From assembly GCA_023055425.1 (NCBI GenBank), contig JALGPY010000006.1:72696127-72760126 (forward strand): DNA of 64,000 bases. Reading direction: 5' to 3'. Each line of letters opens with the position of its first letter. Within the stretch, counting starts at the first letter, position 1. Shown here piece after piece: positions 11,265 through 21,059 of the stretch. Source of the stretch: Linanthus parryae. Taxonomy: Eukaryota > Streptophyta > Magnoliopsida > Ericales > Polemoniaceae. The position numbers were made by a program, and so were the translations under genes. The notes under the pieces were generated by a model. That model worked only from the letters and a program-made list of their open reading frames with translations, was not told where the DNA came from and did not search any database.

Positions 11265-12065
11265 AGTTGGGTTCTAATTTAGAAAACACAAGAAATATAA
11301 CATCAATTCTTCTCCGTTATGGTAGACATTGTGTCAATGGCTAGACTAGCATGCAACCAATTTTGCAATATATGGTACGACATAACTATCGTAAGGTGAG
11401 GAGGCCTTGGGGCCACCTTAGAGCATCTTTAATATTGTTATGTAAAATTGAGGCATACTTTTGCTCAAATCAACCTTTTACATTTTCTTTAACTACAATT
11501 TTTGTGTGTGTCGTCCAATAGTATTATTCAAATGAACATCCAAACGAATTAGTTGTATGTTTATAATTTAAACGTTGTAGTTTTGAAGCATGTCTATGAT
11601 TTTTTTTTATTACCAATGGGCTAATTTTAGTAAAATCAAACTGAAGTTAAGCCTAAAAAAAGGGAGTACATGTTCTCAAGATGGCGAGGAAAATTTTGTC
11701 GCTATGTTTGACCAAGAGGATGTTAATTTTGAGTTTACATAACAAGATGTCTATATTATTGGAGCCCAACTTTTTTAACTTCTTTATAATCTACCTAGCA
11801 AAATTAATTCACATAACCTATTGGAGATGCTCTTAGTCTACAAATTCAATACAGGATTCAGGAGAGCACTTTATACTATCATATTTTTGAAATTATGTTG
11901 TTTATGATTTTGCACAAAACAATTTTACGAAGGGAGAGCATGTAGACTGGGGAAGACTTTGTTTCCAAATGTGCCCTCCTCTTTCCACAATAATTACAAA
12001 TTAGTCGTTCATCTCAAGTGGTAAGAGCATATTAGTAAGTTCAAGGAGCTCATGTATGTACGAAC
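11265..12065 (-). other. Intron 2 remnant of the left dioxygenase copy
   Basis: The sequence between exon 2 and the LINE shows no coding frame. Apart from the MITE, parts of it (11265-11420 and 11833-11860) align with 58405-58575, the sequence upstream of the exon 3 copy. Examples are ATAACTATCGTAA and CACCTTA. This identifies both as versions of the same intron. Confidence 0.6.
11421..11832. mobile_element. Tourist/Harbinger-like MITE with TTA target duplication
   Basis: The 412-bp element begins GAGCATCTTTAATATTG and ends (reverse complement) GAGCATCTCCAATAGG, an imperfect terminal inverted repeat of about 20 bp. It is flanked by TTA on both sides (11418-11420 and 11833-11835), the 3-bp duplication typical of PIF/Harbinger elements. 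It has no coding capacity. A paralogous empty site appears to exist at about 58544-58560, where the same flanks (CACCTTA and CCTAAAAATT) meet with a single TTA. It lies in intron 2 of the left dioxygenase copy. Confidence 0.8.
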
Positions 12066-12396
12066 CTGAAAAACATATCCGAGGTTGATCACTAAAGCGT
12101 CCGGAATAGCACGAATTTGAACCCATTCCCCATCGGTTCTATGTTTAACTTGGAGCCCTTGGACATCATCCAGCTGAGAGAGAATCGTGAAGGCATCGTT
12201 ATCCTTGTGTCGACCTAGGCCAAGAGCCAATTGAGGCTCAGGGCAAGGCGGGTAGTGGTTGAGCCTCGTCAGGGTCATTTGGTCCTCGAAAAAACTGTTA
12301 AATATGTCCCCTGGTAAGCCAAGGCTCAGTGAAATAAGTTCCAGCAACTTGTTACATACCTTCTCCATTTCTCTGGCATAACCTTCACAGGCCTCC
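12066..12396 (-). CDS. 2-oxoglutarate/Fe(II)-dependent dioxygenase, exon 2
   Basis: The acceptor is GAGCAG|GGAGG and the donor is TTTTTCAG|GTTCG. Exons 1 and 2 total 834 bp, exactly 278 codons, so exon 2 ends in phase 0. It carries the start of the 2OG-FeII_Oxy domain, RLNHYPPCPEP and GLGRHKDNDAF; the HKD triad supplies two of the three iron ligands. The third His and the 2-oxoglutarate-binding Arg belong in exon 3, which is not found downstream (lower coordinates) in this window. One odd residue is a Tyr in INLGYVFQ, where the family nearly always has Asp (GD). Intron 2 contains the MITE and the LINE. Confidence 0.88.
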
Positions 12397-12728
12397 CTGC
12401 TCATCATCAATCAACATCAATCACATTATTAAGTTTCTGTATTTGTATCAGAGACAACATATCACTCCGTGGCAGCTGTTTCTCCCCAAGTTGACTTTTT
12501 GACTCGTACTTTGACTGGGTGATTTGAATAGCAAAATGACGGGATGTTTTGATAACTTTTTCACCGTGTTATAGAGCAATGTTTACTCTACAAAGTACAA
12601 ACCACGAGAAGAATATCAGAAAATTGCGGCAGTTTGCTGTTCAAATCACCGGGTCAAATTGACCCACTGAATAGTGATAAAAGTCCAATTAGAGAAAGAA
12701 TGAGTGATAGTAATTAACTCGTGTTTAC

Positions 12729-13231
12729 CTGAACTCATGATCGCAATCGGGCCATTTATTAGTCATCAATTTCAATTCATAGCCATGATCGATATTGCCA
12801 GAATTACAACTCCCAGTATTCTCATGATGATAAGAAGCTGTAGGGATTGGGACCGGACTTTTTAGTGCGAAATCGAAAATTTCTTTCCAGTCCCTAACAT
12901 GCTTTGTATATTCAGTATCATAGTAGCCCATGGGATTGATTTCGTCACGCCTCACTTTCATCTTCTCCTCGGAAGGAAGAGAAAAGAAAATCCTGGATGC
13001 GGAATACATCTTTTGGAGGACGGACGCTGGGACGCCGTGGTTGATTACTTGGAAGATACCCCAGTTGCTACATGCTTTGCGTATCTCGACCAAAATGGTA
13101 CTCGGATCGTGTTGCAGTGCTGAGAGATCGATAACTGGAATTTGTCTGTCGTCTCTAACTTCTGTGACCAGTTTTGGTCTATGTTCAACATGTTGGATGA
13201 ATTCATTCCCAAAGTTGTCCGCGTCTTCCAT
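12729..13231 (-). CDS. 2-oxoglutarate/Fe(II)-dependent dioxygenase, exon 1
   Basis: The exon begins with ATG at 13231 and encodes 167 complete codons plus two bases. The N-terminal DIOX_N domain is clear (IPVIDLSALQHDP; CSNWGIFQVINHGVP; FFSLPSEEKMKVRRD). The signature GYYDTEYTKHVRDWKEIFDF resembles Arabidopsis At3g19000/At3g19010-type dioxygenases, a recollection not checked against a database. The exon ends AG|GTAAAC, a normal donor, and joins exon 2 across a 332-bp intron (12397-12728) in the correct phase. The enzyme would be a soluble oxidase using 2-oxoglutarate and O2; its substrate cannot be told from sequence. No stop or frameshift is present. Confidence 0.9.
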
Positions 13232-13409
13232 TGCTAGCTAGTTGACGGAGAAACTCAGTTAGCTTCTTCACTTTGTAAAGCAAAAACCATTCGAAACTAT
13301 CAGAATGGCCATAGTTTTGTATCAATATTATTCTTAACGCCGTTTGACGAACAACCGATCAATTTATCCTTATTATTGTTCTGTCATGACTACCTTCTCC
13401 AGACACTTT

Positions 13410-13802
13410 TACTGTATTATAAACAAGTCCAACAACTACAATCCAATTATTGTTACAGTAGCATCGTATTTTTATATGCTAAAGTGGAAGAGATATACTT
13501 GAAAACAAAATGTCGGAGGTATATTATAAATTACTTCAACAACTACGTCCAAAAATTGGTATGGTAGCATCGTATAGAAAACAAAGGAGAAGTGACACAG
13601 ACTTAGAAACAAAATGTTCATAAACTAGTTGAACAACCACAGTCATTATATAGATGCCAACGGACAAGTGACAGACTTGACAACCAAAGGCATATTATAA
13701 ACTTATAAACTAGTTCAACAACTACAAACCAAATACTTGTAAGGCAGCATCATATATTTAGATGACAAAGTGGGAGAGACGTAGACTTTAAAACAAAATG
13801 TT
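13410..13802. repeat. Degenerate minisatellite, four units of about 70-112 bp
   Basis: Four head-to-tail units share TTCAACAACTAC, GTAGCATCGTAT and a closing ACAAAATGTTC (units near 13412, 13516, 13620 and 13691). The third unit is shortened. The array lies about 180-570 bp upstream of the dioxygenase ATG, so it occupies the region expected to hold its promoter. Confidence 0.75.
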
Positions 13803-13881
13803 CTTATACAATCATGTTAGCCAAATTTTTCTTTTTCTTTATTCTTTCCAAACTTCTTTCGTCAATTTGTACTGTCATGTT

Positions 13882-13883
<2 letters not shown>

Positions 13884-13970
<87 letters not shown>
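13884..13970 (+). repeat. (TC)n followed by poly(T) microsatellite
   Basis: About 58 bp of pure TC/CT repeats run directly into about 29 T. The Leu-Ser repeat frames across it are low-complexity artefacts. Confidence 0.95.
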
Positions 13971-13972
<2 letters not shown>

Positions 13973-14059
13973 ATGGTCAACTATTTTGGTATGTTCATAG
14001 TATTGGAGGTGTGAGACCGGATTACCCTCTATAATCAACTTTGTTTATCATTGCTTTTT

Positions 14060-15515
14060 GGGTATAAGACACTGACAACTCTTGAGTTTAGTATAAATTC
14101 CTCTCAGCTACCCTGTATTTTCAAAAAAGACAGTCTTCACCTTTTTTTGGATGGAAGCTAGCTGTAGACTAACAGCACGGGCAAAAAGACAATTTTAGCC
14201 CTGAAATGTTATAAAATTACCTCATATATATCACCCTAATCTCTCTTGCCTCCATTTCTAACCTACCCTCTCTCTCTTCCCCTCTTTCTCTCTTCCCTTC
14301 CTTTCATGTGAAAACAACCGCCTCCCAAATTGCCCCCATCAACCGAGACCCATCCGTCGCCGCTATCATCCAAGACCCGGTCGGCAACGAGGACGACGGG
14401 ATGAGGTTGGGCCTTTCCACGTTCTTCTCCGTTTCTTTCACTATGTGAGCGACCTTCCAGATGGCGGATGGAAGCAAATCGTCGGCCGCCAAAGTGGCTG
14501 AGATTGTAGATCTCTCAATTCCGATCTGACCACACCCTCTGACTTCAAAATTGCGACTATCGAGATTTGGATTGACTGTGACGATGGTGATTTGGGGGCT
14601 TCGGGAAAAAGCAAAAAAGGCGGAAGATCTGTTCTTCGGTCGACGACGAGACGGAAGGTGGCGTCCTCGTCGCATGCGCCGACGCAAAAGGACTCATCGC
14701 CGGTGAAATCAAAGGTAGAATCAACAGGGTTGGGAGGGTTTCGGTTCTTATTGTAGTTGTTCTTGGTCTAATCGGCGATTCGGCGGAGCTCGTCAGAGCG
14801 AGAGAAGGGTGCGAAGGGGACGTTGCTGGGGTGGTTCGTGAGGAGAGTGTAAGACAGTTCCGGTCTTTTTTCTCAACCAACAGTGTCCTCTGTTTACATT
14901 CTGTGTTGCAATTGCTCAAAATTTCCAATTTTCGTCATGAGAATCACATAAAGTTTGGCTTTTGTTTCTGGATTTGATTTTGGGTATAGGCTATGTTAGA
15001 ACTTCTGGGTTTGATTTGAAGTTTGATTTGGGTTTGTGGAGGTTGTAATGTTGGTGGTTGTGCTTGTCCTTATGCTTATATTGATGTTTGTTGTTCGTGT
15101 TCTTGACCATGAACACCAAGAACACTAAAAAAATGACACTACACGGGTAAATCAATTGTTTTGCTTGGTTTTCGATTTCAATAATTTTGTTCATCTTCCT
15201 AGATGTTCTTCATTTGTTATTGGTGGTGTTGATGTTTTGGATTCAAAATGAAAGATGATTTTGGTGGTGTTGATATTTTTTGTAGATGTTCTTGGTGTTC
15301 TTGATGATAAAATAGACAAAAAAAAAATCAAAAAAATACACATGGGTAATATGGTCCGAAAAATCCAATCACCGACTTTTTAACGGAACCTAACAAAAGG
15401 GTGCTAAGTGTCCACATAATATTCTGTTAATTGGGTGCAGATTGTGTTTTTACAAAACACAGGGTAGCGGGGAGGAATTTATCCTAAGATCAGGGGTGGT
15501 CAGTGTCTTTTACCC
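14060..15515. mobile_element. TIR transposon, probably Mutator-like, non-autonomous
   Basis: The two ends form long terminal inverted repeats. GGGTATAAGACACTGAC... at 14060-14127 matches the reverse complement of 15447-15515 (GGGTAAAAGACACTGAC...) at about 84 percent over 68 bp, and weaker similarity continues inward. The element is about 1.46 kb. The flanks are T-rich and a 9-bp duplication is only approximate (TTGCTTTTT against TTAACTTTT). Long TIRs and the GGGTAAA terminus suggest a Mutator-like element, but I saw no transposase. The core around 14230-14930 is much richer in GC than the flanks, as if captured from a gene. Confidence 0.7.
14230..14930. other. GC-rich core of the TIR element, possible captured gene fragment
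   Basis: Between AT-rich TIR-proximal arms lies a block with many CG dinucleotides (for example 14330-14410 and 14620-14800). Two overlapping minus-strand open frames (14304-14687 and 14557-14928) are Arg/Ser-rich, and I do not recognise them as any family. An abrupt composition change inside a MULE-like element is typical of captured host sequence, but the parent gene cannot be named. Confidence 0.4.
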
Positions 15516-17697
15516 TTAACTTTTTTTTTTTTTTGAAATATTGTTTATAATTACTTAGGAGGCGTTTAGTTGTGCATCCAAATATACTTTCGAGATGGGG
15601 ACCATTCTTCCATCCTGATCTTGTTTTTTCATCTTTGTTCATAAATTAACTCCGCTAACTCAACTATACATGTTTTTTCTTCCTTAAAAATTTCATTTTG
15701 TAGACATAAATATGCAACCTTGGGTTCGATAAATTTCTTTCTAGAATTTTATTTTTTCATATGACTCTCAAAAATATGTATGCATGTTGGACAATTTTAT
15801 CATTGTTAGTCAATTACGTGTATGCGTCCAGAGAGCTGGTTTGTAAACTGACACGAACCTCAAGGGGTTAGGCTGCAGTAAGCTAGAAACTTGTCTATAA
15901 ATAGATAGAGAGAGGCTCCCATTAAATCTGCAAGTGATATAATCACACATTTGTAGGAACCCTAGCCTCTCTCTCACATTCATCCGAAGGCGTGTCGTGG
16001 ACAATCGTGTTTATCATAGAGATTCACACGGGATTGCTGGGAGCGTGAGGATTGTGAGTACGAGCACAACAACATATAGATCATCATATGATGTCATCAA
16101 CCCAGAAAGCGGTAAGCGCAGAAAGCTTCCGCTATTATTTCTATGCTTAGATCTACCTCTTAACCATCAGCTTTTCCTTCATTGGTATAAGCGCCCTAGA
16201 CTCGTATTTCGTGCCTTGTAACCCGAACCCAAATCTCACACAAAAATTAATATGTTTTCATAATTTTTTTCTGTGTGCGAATCTTATACCACTGCGTAGA
16301 TAATTTCATGAGGATTTCAGAAATACAAAATTTTAATTTTTTGGACAATCGTACAAAAAGTTATCAACGTTTTAAGTTTCGAATCTGTATTAATCAGGAT
16401 TGTTTAGTTCTGAGAATTAAATCGTGTCATTTCAAAAACGTTAAAACTAAGATTTGAACACATAATCGGGGATCAGGACGACGAGACGAGGCTGCTGGTA
16501 TAAAAATCACCTGAAAACGGAGCACAGGAAGGCGCCGCGTGGGGTACATGCGCCGAATGACGATGCCACAATGCGCAGACACACGCCGAGAGCTGGTACC
16601 TGCTGCTTACATGGCAGTAGGGCTAATGTGGCGTAGTGACGTGGCATTGACACTTTAACCGAATGCTAACATGGCGTGCTGCCGTGGCATACCCAATCAG
16701 CATAGGTGCTGACGTGGAAGCCACGTGTTGCTAACTGGACTGCCTGGTGGCATCTGAGTGAGCACGTGCTGACGTGGCTAGGACTCGGCGAGGGCGCGTG
16801 ACGGAGGCGGATCGCCGTACGCGCAACAACATATGTCAGCGTGTGCGGTGGCCTCCTATCACCATTTTCGTCCAATTTGTATTTAGGTACTCCAAATTGA
16901 ATTTCCTACTTTTGATATTTTTTTTATAATTTTTGGGAAAAAACAAAATTTCAGTTATTTTCAGACTAATTAGTTAGTGCTTGGCACACTTCCCGAAGCA
17001 AAAAGGCAACCTTTAACACATTGTTTATTTTCCCCTACATTCTACCATAGGTGGTGAGACCATAGGAGGTTTCTAGTATGATTTGATTATTTGGAGTAAT
17101 TAGATTATTTCTTCTTATTTAAAATAATAATTATTTAATTATGATAATTTTCGGAAAATTTTGGAATGCTTATTATTACTTTTTACATATTTTTGTTGGT
17201 TGAATGGATGTGTTTGGCGCATGGATGTGGCTTAGAGGTGATTATTTTATTATTTATGGTTTGTTTTTGGTTTGATAAATTGTAAGTCTTATTATGTAAT
17301 CAAAATACGGCCCGCGTGTCGTGTCTCTCTACATATTCTATTGTATTCTCTTCTCAACCACTCACCTCTAGATAGATTATTCTTATCAGAAATGAGATCA
17401 TTTGTGAAGATTGAAGAAAGAAGCTTCTAGAGATGGCCAAATCAAGAAACATGAAGCATAGTTTATGGAGCAAAGGCGAATTCAAAAACTTCGCAAGAGT
17501 TTTCTAAAGAGAAGAGGACGCAAGGAGAGAAATTTAAGACTTGCGTAGGATCGTGTTCTCATTGATGATAATGAAAACTTACGCCCACATCCATGCATAT
17601 TTCTTTGTGCTCTTGTATGCTTGTTTTACTGTTCTTATATGCGTGTTGATAATTCAACCTCTTTGAATTAATGAGGTGTATGAACTCAGGGGGAGCT
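15516..17697. other. AT-rich intergenic DNA with a possible LTR and an ACGTGG-rich block
   Basis: No gene is supported here. A TGTTGGACAATTTT at 15785 could be a copia LTR start. A TATA-like TCTATAAATAG at about 15894-15904 and a CT-rich leader follow, but I found no matching end. From 16600 to 16790 the sequence becomes GC-rich with repeated GACGTGG, CCACGTG and GCACGTG motifs. From 16900 it is AT-rich. The text CTCAGGGGGAGCT directly before 17698 resembles a polypurine tract. Confidence 0.4.
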
Positions 17698-19127
17698 TGT
17701 ATTTTGGAAGTGATGAAAGACAGAAATTCTAAGAGACAGATTCAAAGCTCCAAATCTTTTAAGCTTAGCTTTAATTTATGAACTTGTTATATTCTGACAA
17801 GTTTATGTGCTGCAGGCTAAATTTTGGATTGAATTATGTTAATAGTGTCTCTTAAAAATATTATTAGGCTTATAGAATGAGTTTTTTATGCTAAAAGATT
17901 GAAAAATTGTTTGGCTTCAAGGATCAGTGTTAGTTTCTAAAGCTTTGAAGTACTGTCAAAGCTCCAAAGCTTTGAAGGTTACCTTTGGGATTCTTTCAGT
18001 TACTTCTGTGACTGATTGATTCTTCGTGCATACTGATTTAGCTGTTTGTGTGATTGATTACTGAATGGTTGTGAGTCATAATCTCATCACTAATTATTAT
18101 TTGAGACATGAACATGTTATTTATATAGATTTTAATCTGCAAGAGAACATACCCGAGTTTATTGTTCAAACTGATCTTTCTAACATATTAGGTATTTCTA
18201 TGCTCATTTTATCTGGACTGATCTTGTGATTGAGTCTTGCAAGGTTGTTTGTCGTTCAAACCCTCCTAAAAATCAATTAAGCTATTCAAATATAGCTGTT
18301 GAAAGAAGCAGCTTGGGGGTTGAGGATATTCATGAAGTTTGTTCTTAAAATCTCTCATGTTGTTGCTGCTGTTTGTTATAAGATTGAATTTGATTTTCCA
18401 AGTGAAAGATAGAGCTGAAACACTGAGAAAGGAAGAGAGTTCATTCGTGGAATATCTACATTCATCTCTTCATTCATTCATCCAAGAATTCAACACACAG
18501 AATATCAATCATCCAGATTCTGAAGAACACTTATGAGCATTATTTGCTTATCTATTTTCTGTGTTCTTCTGTGAGCTTTCATTGTATTATTTTAAATTTT
18601 TTCTCAACCTCATAAACTTTAGTAAGTTAGTTGTTCAAGTGAACAAAAAGTGGTTCTCATTATTTCGTTAGATTGTAGCTGAAACTAGATAAATTTGGAA
18701 CCACAAGCTGTATAAGTGTAAGGTAGTTCACTTAGGCTTGAGATCTAGGGAAAAATTTGTGACTAAGAAGAATATATTCAGATTCTGGAGGGATAGTATC
18801 CCTCAGGCGGAGAGTAGGCCAATTGGTGGCTGAACTTTGTAAGAAATCTTGTGTTCACTGCTTTACTTTACAACTATTCATTCTGCATACCAAACTGCTC
18901 AAAACAGGCAGCTCCAAAGCTTTGGAGAATTTCCAGTCTCAAAGTTTTGAAGCTCCAGACAGTTTCATTATGTTTCAAACTACTTCAAAAGTTTCCAAAT
19001 CCTTGAGATTCTCTCTTAACTATGTTCTTAAGTTTCAAAAGGTCATTGTTAGCAAAATTTTGCATACTCTATTCAGCCCCCCTCTAGAGTATTAAGATCC
19101 TGTTTATACATGCATTACACAATTACA
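17698..19127 (+). repeat. 5' LTR of SIRE-like copia copy I
   Basis: The LTR runs from TGTATTTTGG to AATTACA, with TGTA/TACA ends. The tRNA-iMet primer binding site follows it after two bases. It is about 1.43 kb. The U3 region contains repeated CAAAGCTTTG palindromes (17936-17990 and 18910-18955), the family hallmark discussed under findings. The LTR is divergent from those of copies II and III but shares the same architecture, including a C-rich run before a CTAGAGTAT motif (19078-19092) near the 3' end. Confidence 0.8.
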
Positions 19128-19129
19128 GT

Positions 19130-19141
19130 TGGTATCAGAGC
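19130..19141 (+). other. Primer binding site, tRNA-iMet, copy I
   Basis: TGGTATCAGAGC is the exact complement of the 3' end of plant initiator tRNA-Met and lies two bases after the LTR. This is the standard start point of minus-strand DNA synthesis in copia elements. Confidence 0.93.
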
Positions 19142-19177
19142 TTTGGTTCACTGTAAGGATTTAACCATCTTGTGACT

Positions 19178-21040
19178 ATGAGTAATGTAGGTGATGGAGA
19201 ATTCTCTCAAGGAAGATCAGCCAATATACCTTCATTGTTCTGTGGTGACAACTTTGCTCACTGGAAGAAATTGATGAAGATGTTCATCATAGATCAAGAC
19301 ATGTAGCTATGGTCAATCACTCAAAATGGTCCCTATATTTAATATACTACTTCTCATGGGATCAGAACTGCTAAGAAAGAAGAGGATCTTTCAATTACAG
19401 AATGGGTAAAGGTATCCAAAAATTATAAAGCTATGAACTTGTTATATTGTGCTCTTAGTGCAGTGAGTTCAACGGGATTTCCAACTGCAAGAGTGCCAAG
19501 GAGATTTGGGACATTTTGTCTGTAACAAATGAATGAACTAGTTAGGTCAAGCAGACCAAAATCAACATTCTTCTAAGGCAGTATGAGCTATTCAAGATGA
19601 ATTTTGATGAATCCATCAATGACATGTTCAAAATATTCACACACATTGTGAATAACTTGGAGTCCTTGGGAAAAGAATTCTCAAATGAAGAAAAAGTCAG
19701 AAAAATTCGAATAAGTTTGCCAAAAGCCAAGTGGGAGCAAACGTCAACTGCAATTGAGGAAGCTCGGGATTTGAGCATTCTTGAGCTAGATGATCTGCAA
19801 GCTCACTCATGAGATTTATATGAAGGAAGTAGACGTTGACATGAGTGACAACATAAAGAACCTAGCACTCACGGCCAAAGACAGTGAAAAATATCAAGGC
19901 CTTGAACAGGAAGATGATGATGATGAAGAAGCCTTATCCTTGATCTCTAAAGCTTTGACCAGAATTCTGAAGATGAAAAATTTTGTTGGAAACAAGGATT
20001 ACAACAAAGACAAGTCCAGATCCTCAACCAGCAAGGATCACAGAGGTAAGTCTTCGTCACATTGAAATAAATCTAAAGTAATGAATTTCTTAGAATGTGG
20101 AGATGCAGATCACTTGGTGAGAGATTGTCTTCAAAAGGAGAAGAATAGAAATTTTCCCAAGAAGGAAAATGACAACAGAAGGAAGAAAGCTATGGTTGCA
20201 TCATGGAGTGATTCTGATTCATCCATTGAATCAAATTCAGATGAAGAAAAGCAAATCTATGTCTAATGGATGAGCATGAAGAAGAAAACAGCTCATACAA
20301 GCATATGGAGGAGATGCTAAAAAATCTTCTTGCTAGTCCTTCTGATGTTCTACCCAAAATTCTAGAAAGTATATTTTTAAAGGAGGAAAGCTATAGAAAT
20401 GAGATTGGGTCTTTGTAGGTGAAATTACATGAGAAAGCTAAGGAAAATTTGAGTTTAGTTTTGCAGAATAAAAATATTGAAGTTTCTAAGTCAAAAACTG
20501 ACAGTGACTTCAATGACTTGGACAACATGTTCAAAGCTTTGAAGGCACAGTTTAAAGAAGTTTTAGATAAAAAATCTTTTTTAACTGATGAGTTTGTTGC
20601 TCTAAAACATCATTCAAATGATTTAGAACAACAAAAAAATTCTTTGACTGAGAAACTTCATGAATCAAAGTAAGTTTTGTCAAGATTTGCAGGCTCTGAA
20701 CATAATCTTAATCTCATGCTTGGAGGAAGTCTACATTCTGTACACAAAAGTGGAATTGGTTATAATCCAAATTTTCCAAAGAAGAACCAAACCACATTTG
20801 TGAAGGCAGGAAACAGACATTCTCCAAAATGTCATTATTGTTGAAAAACTGGACATCTGAAGTTAACTTGCCCCTTTAGAAGGACATAACCTCACATATT
20901 GAGGAACACTTATCCTTATCATATTAAGGGACAAGTGAAGCAGATTTCAGTTCCTAAAGGAATTAGACCACCTAACATGGTTTATTCTGAATATGAATCC
21001 AAATTCGACATTTGATCTAATAGCTTGTTGAGGCATTGAT
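19178..21040 (+). pseudogene. SIRE-like copy I gag, broken
   Basis: The reading starts MSNVGDGEFSQG at 19178 and reaches an early stop (TAG) at about 19303. The UBN2-type gag body continues (ESLGKEFSNEEKVRKI; SLPKAKWEQTSTAIEEA), ending in a first zinc knuckle whose first Cys is lost (MNFLECGDADHLVRDC). A coiled-coil segment with FKALKAQFKEVL and a second knuckle (CHYC, stop, KTGHLKLTCPF) follow. Several stops separate the pieces. Gag would form the particle and package RNA; this copy cannot. Confidence 0.85.
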
Positions 21041-21059
21041 TGAATTTTACAGGCTGTCA

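Noticed and set aside
13798..14034. Overlapping frames rich in Leu-Ser repeats
   Set aside because: They are translations of the (TC)n and poly(T) microsatellite.
14304..14928. Two overlapping minus-strand frames in the TIR element as real genes
   Set aside because: They overlap each other in different frames, are Arg/Ser-rich because of GC-rich DNA, and match no family known to me.
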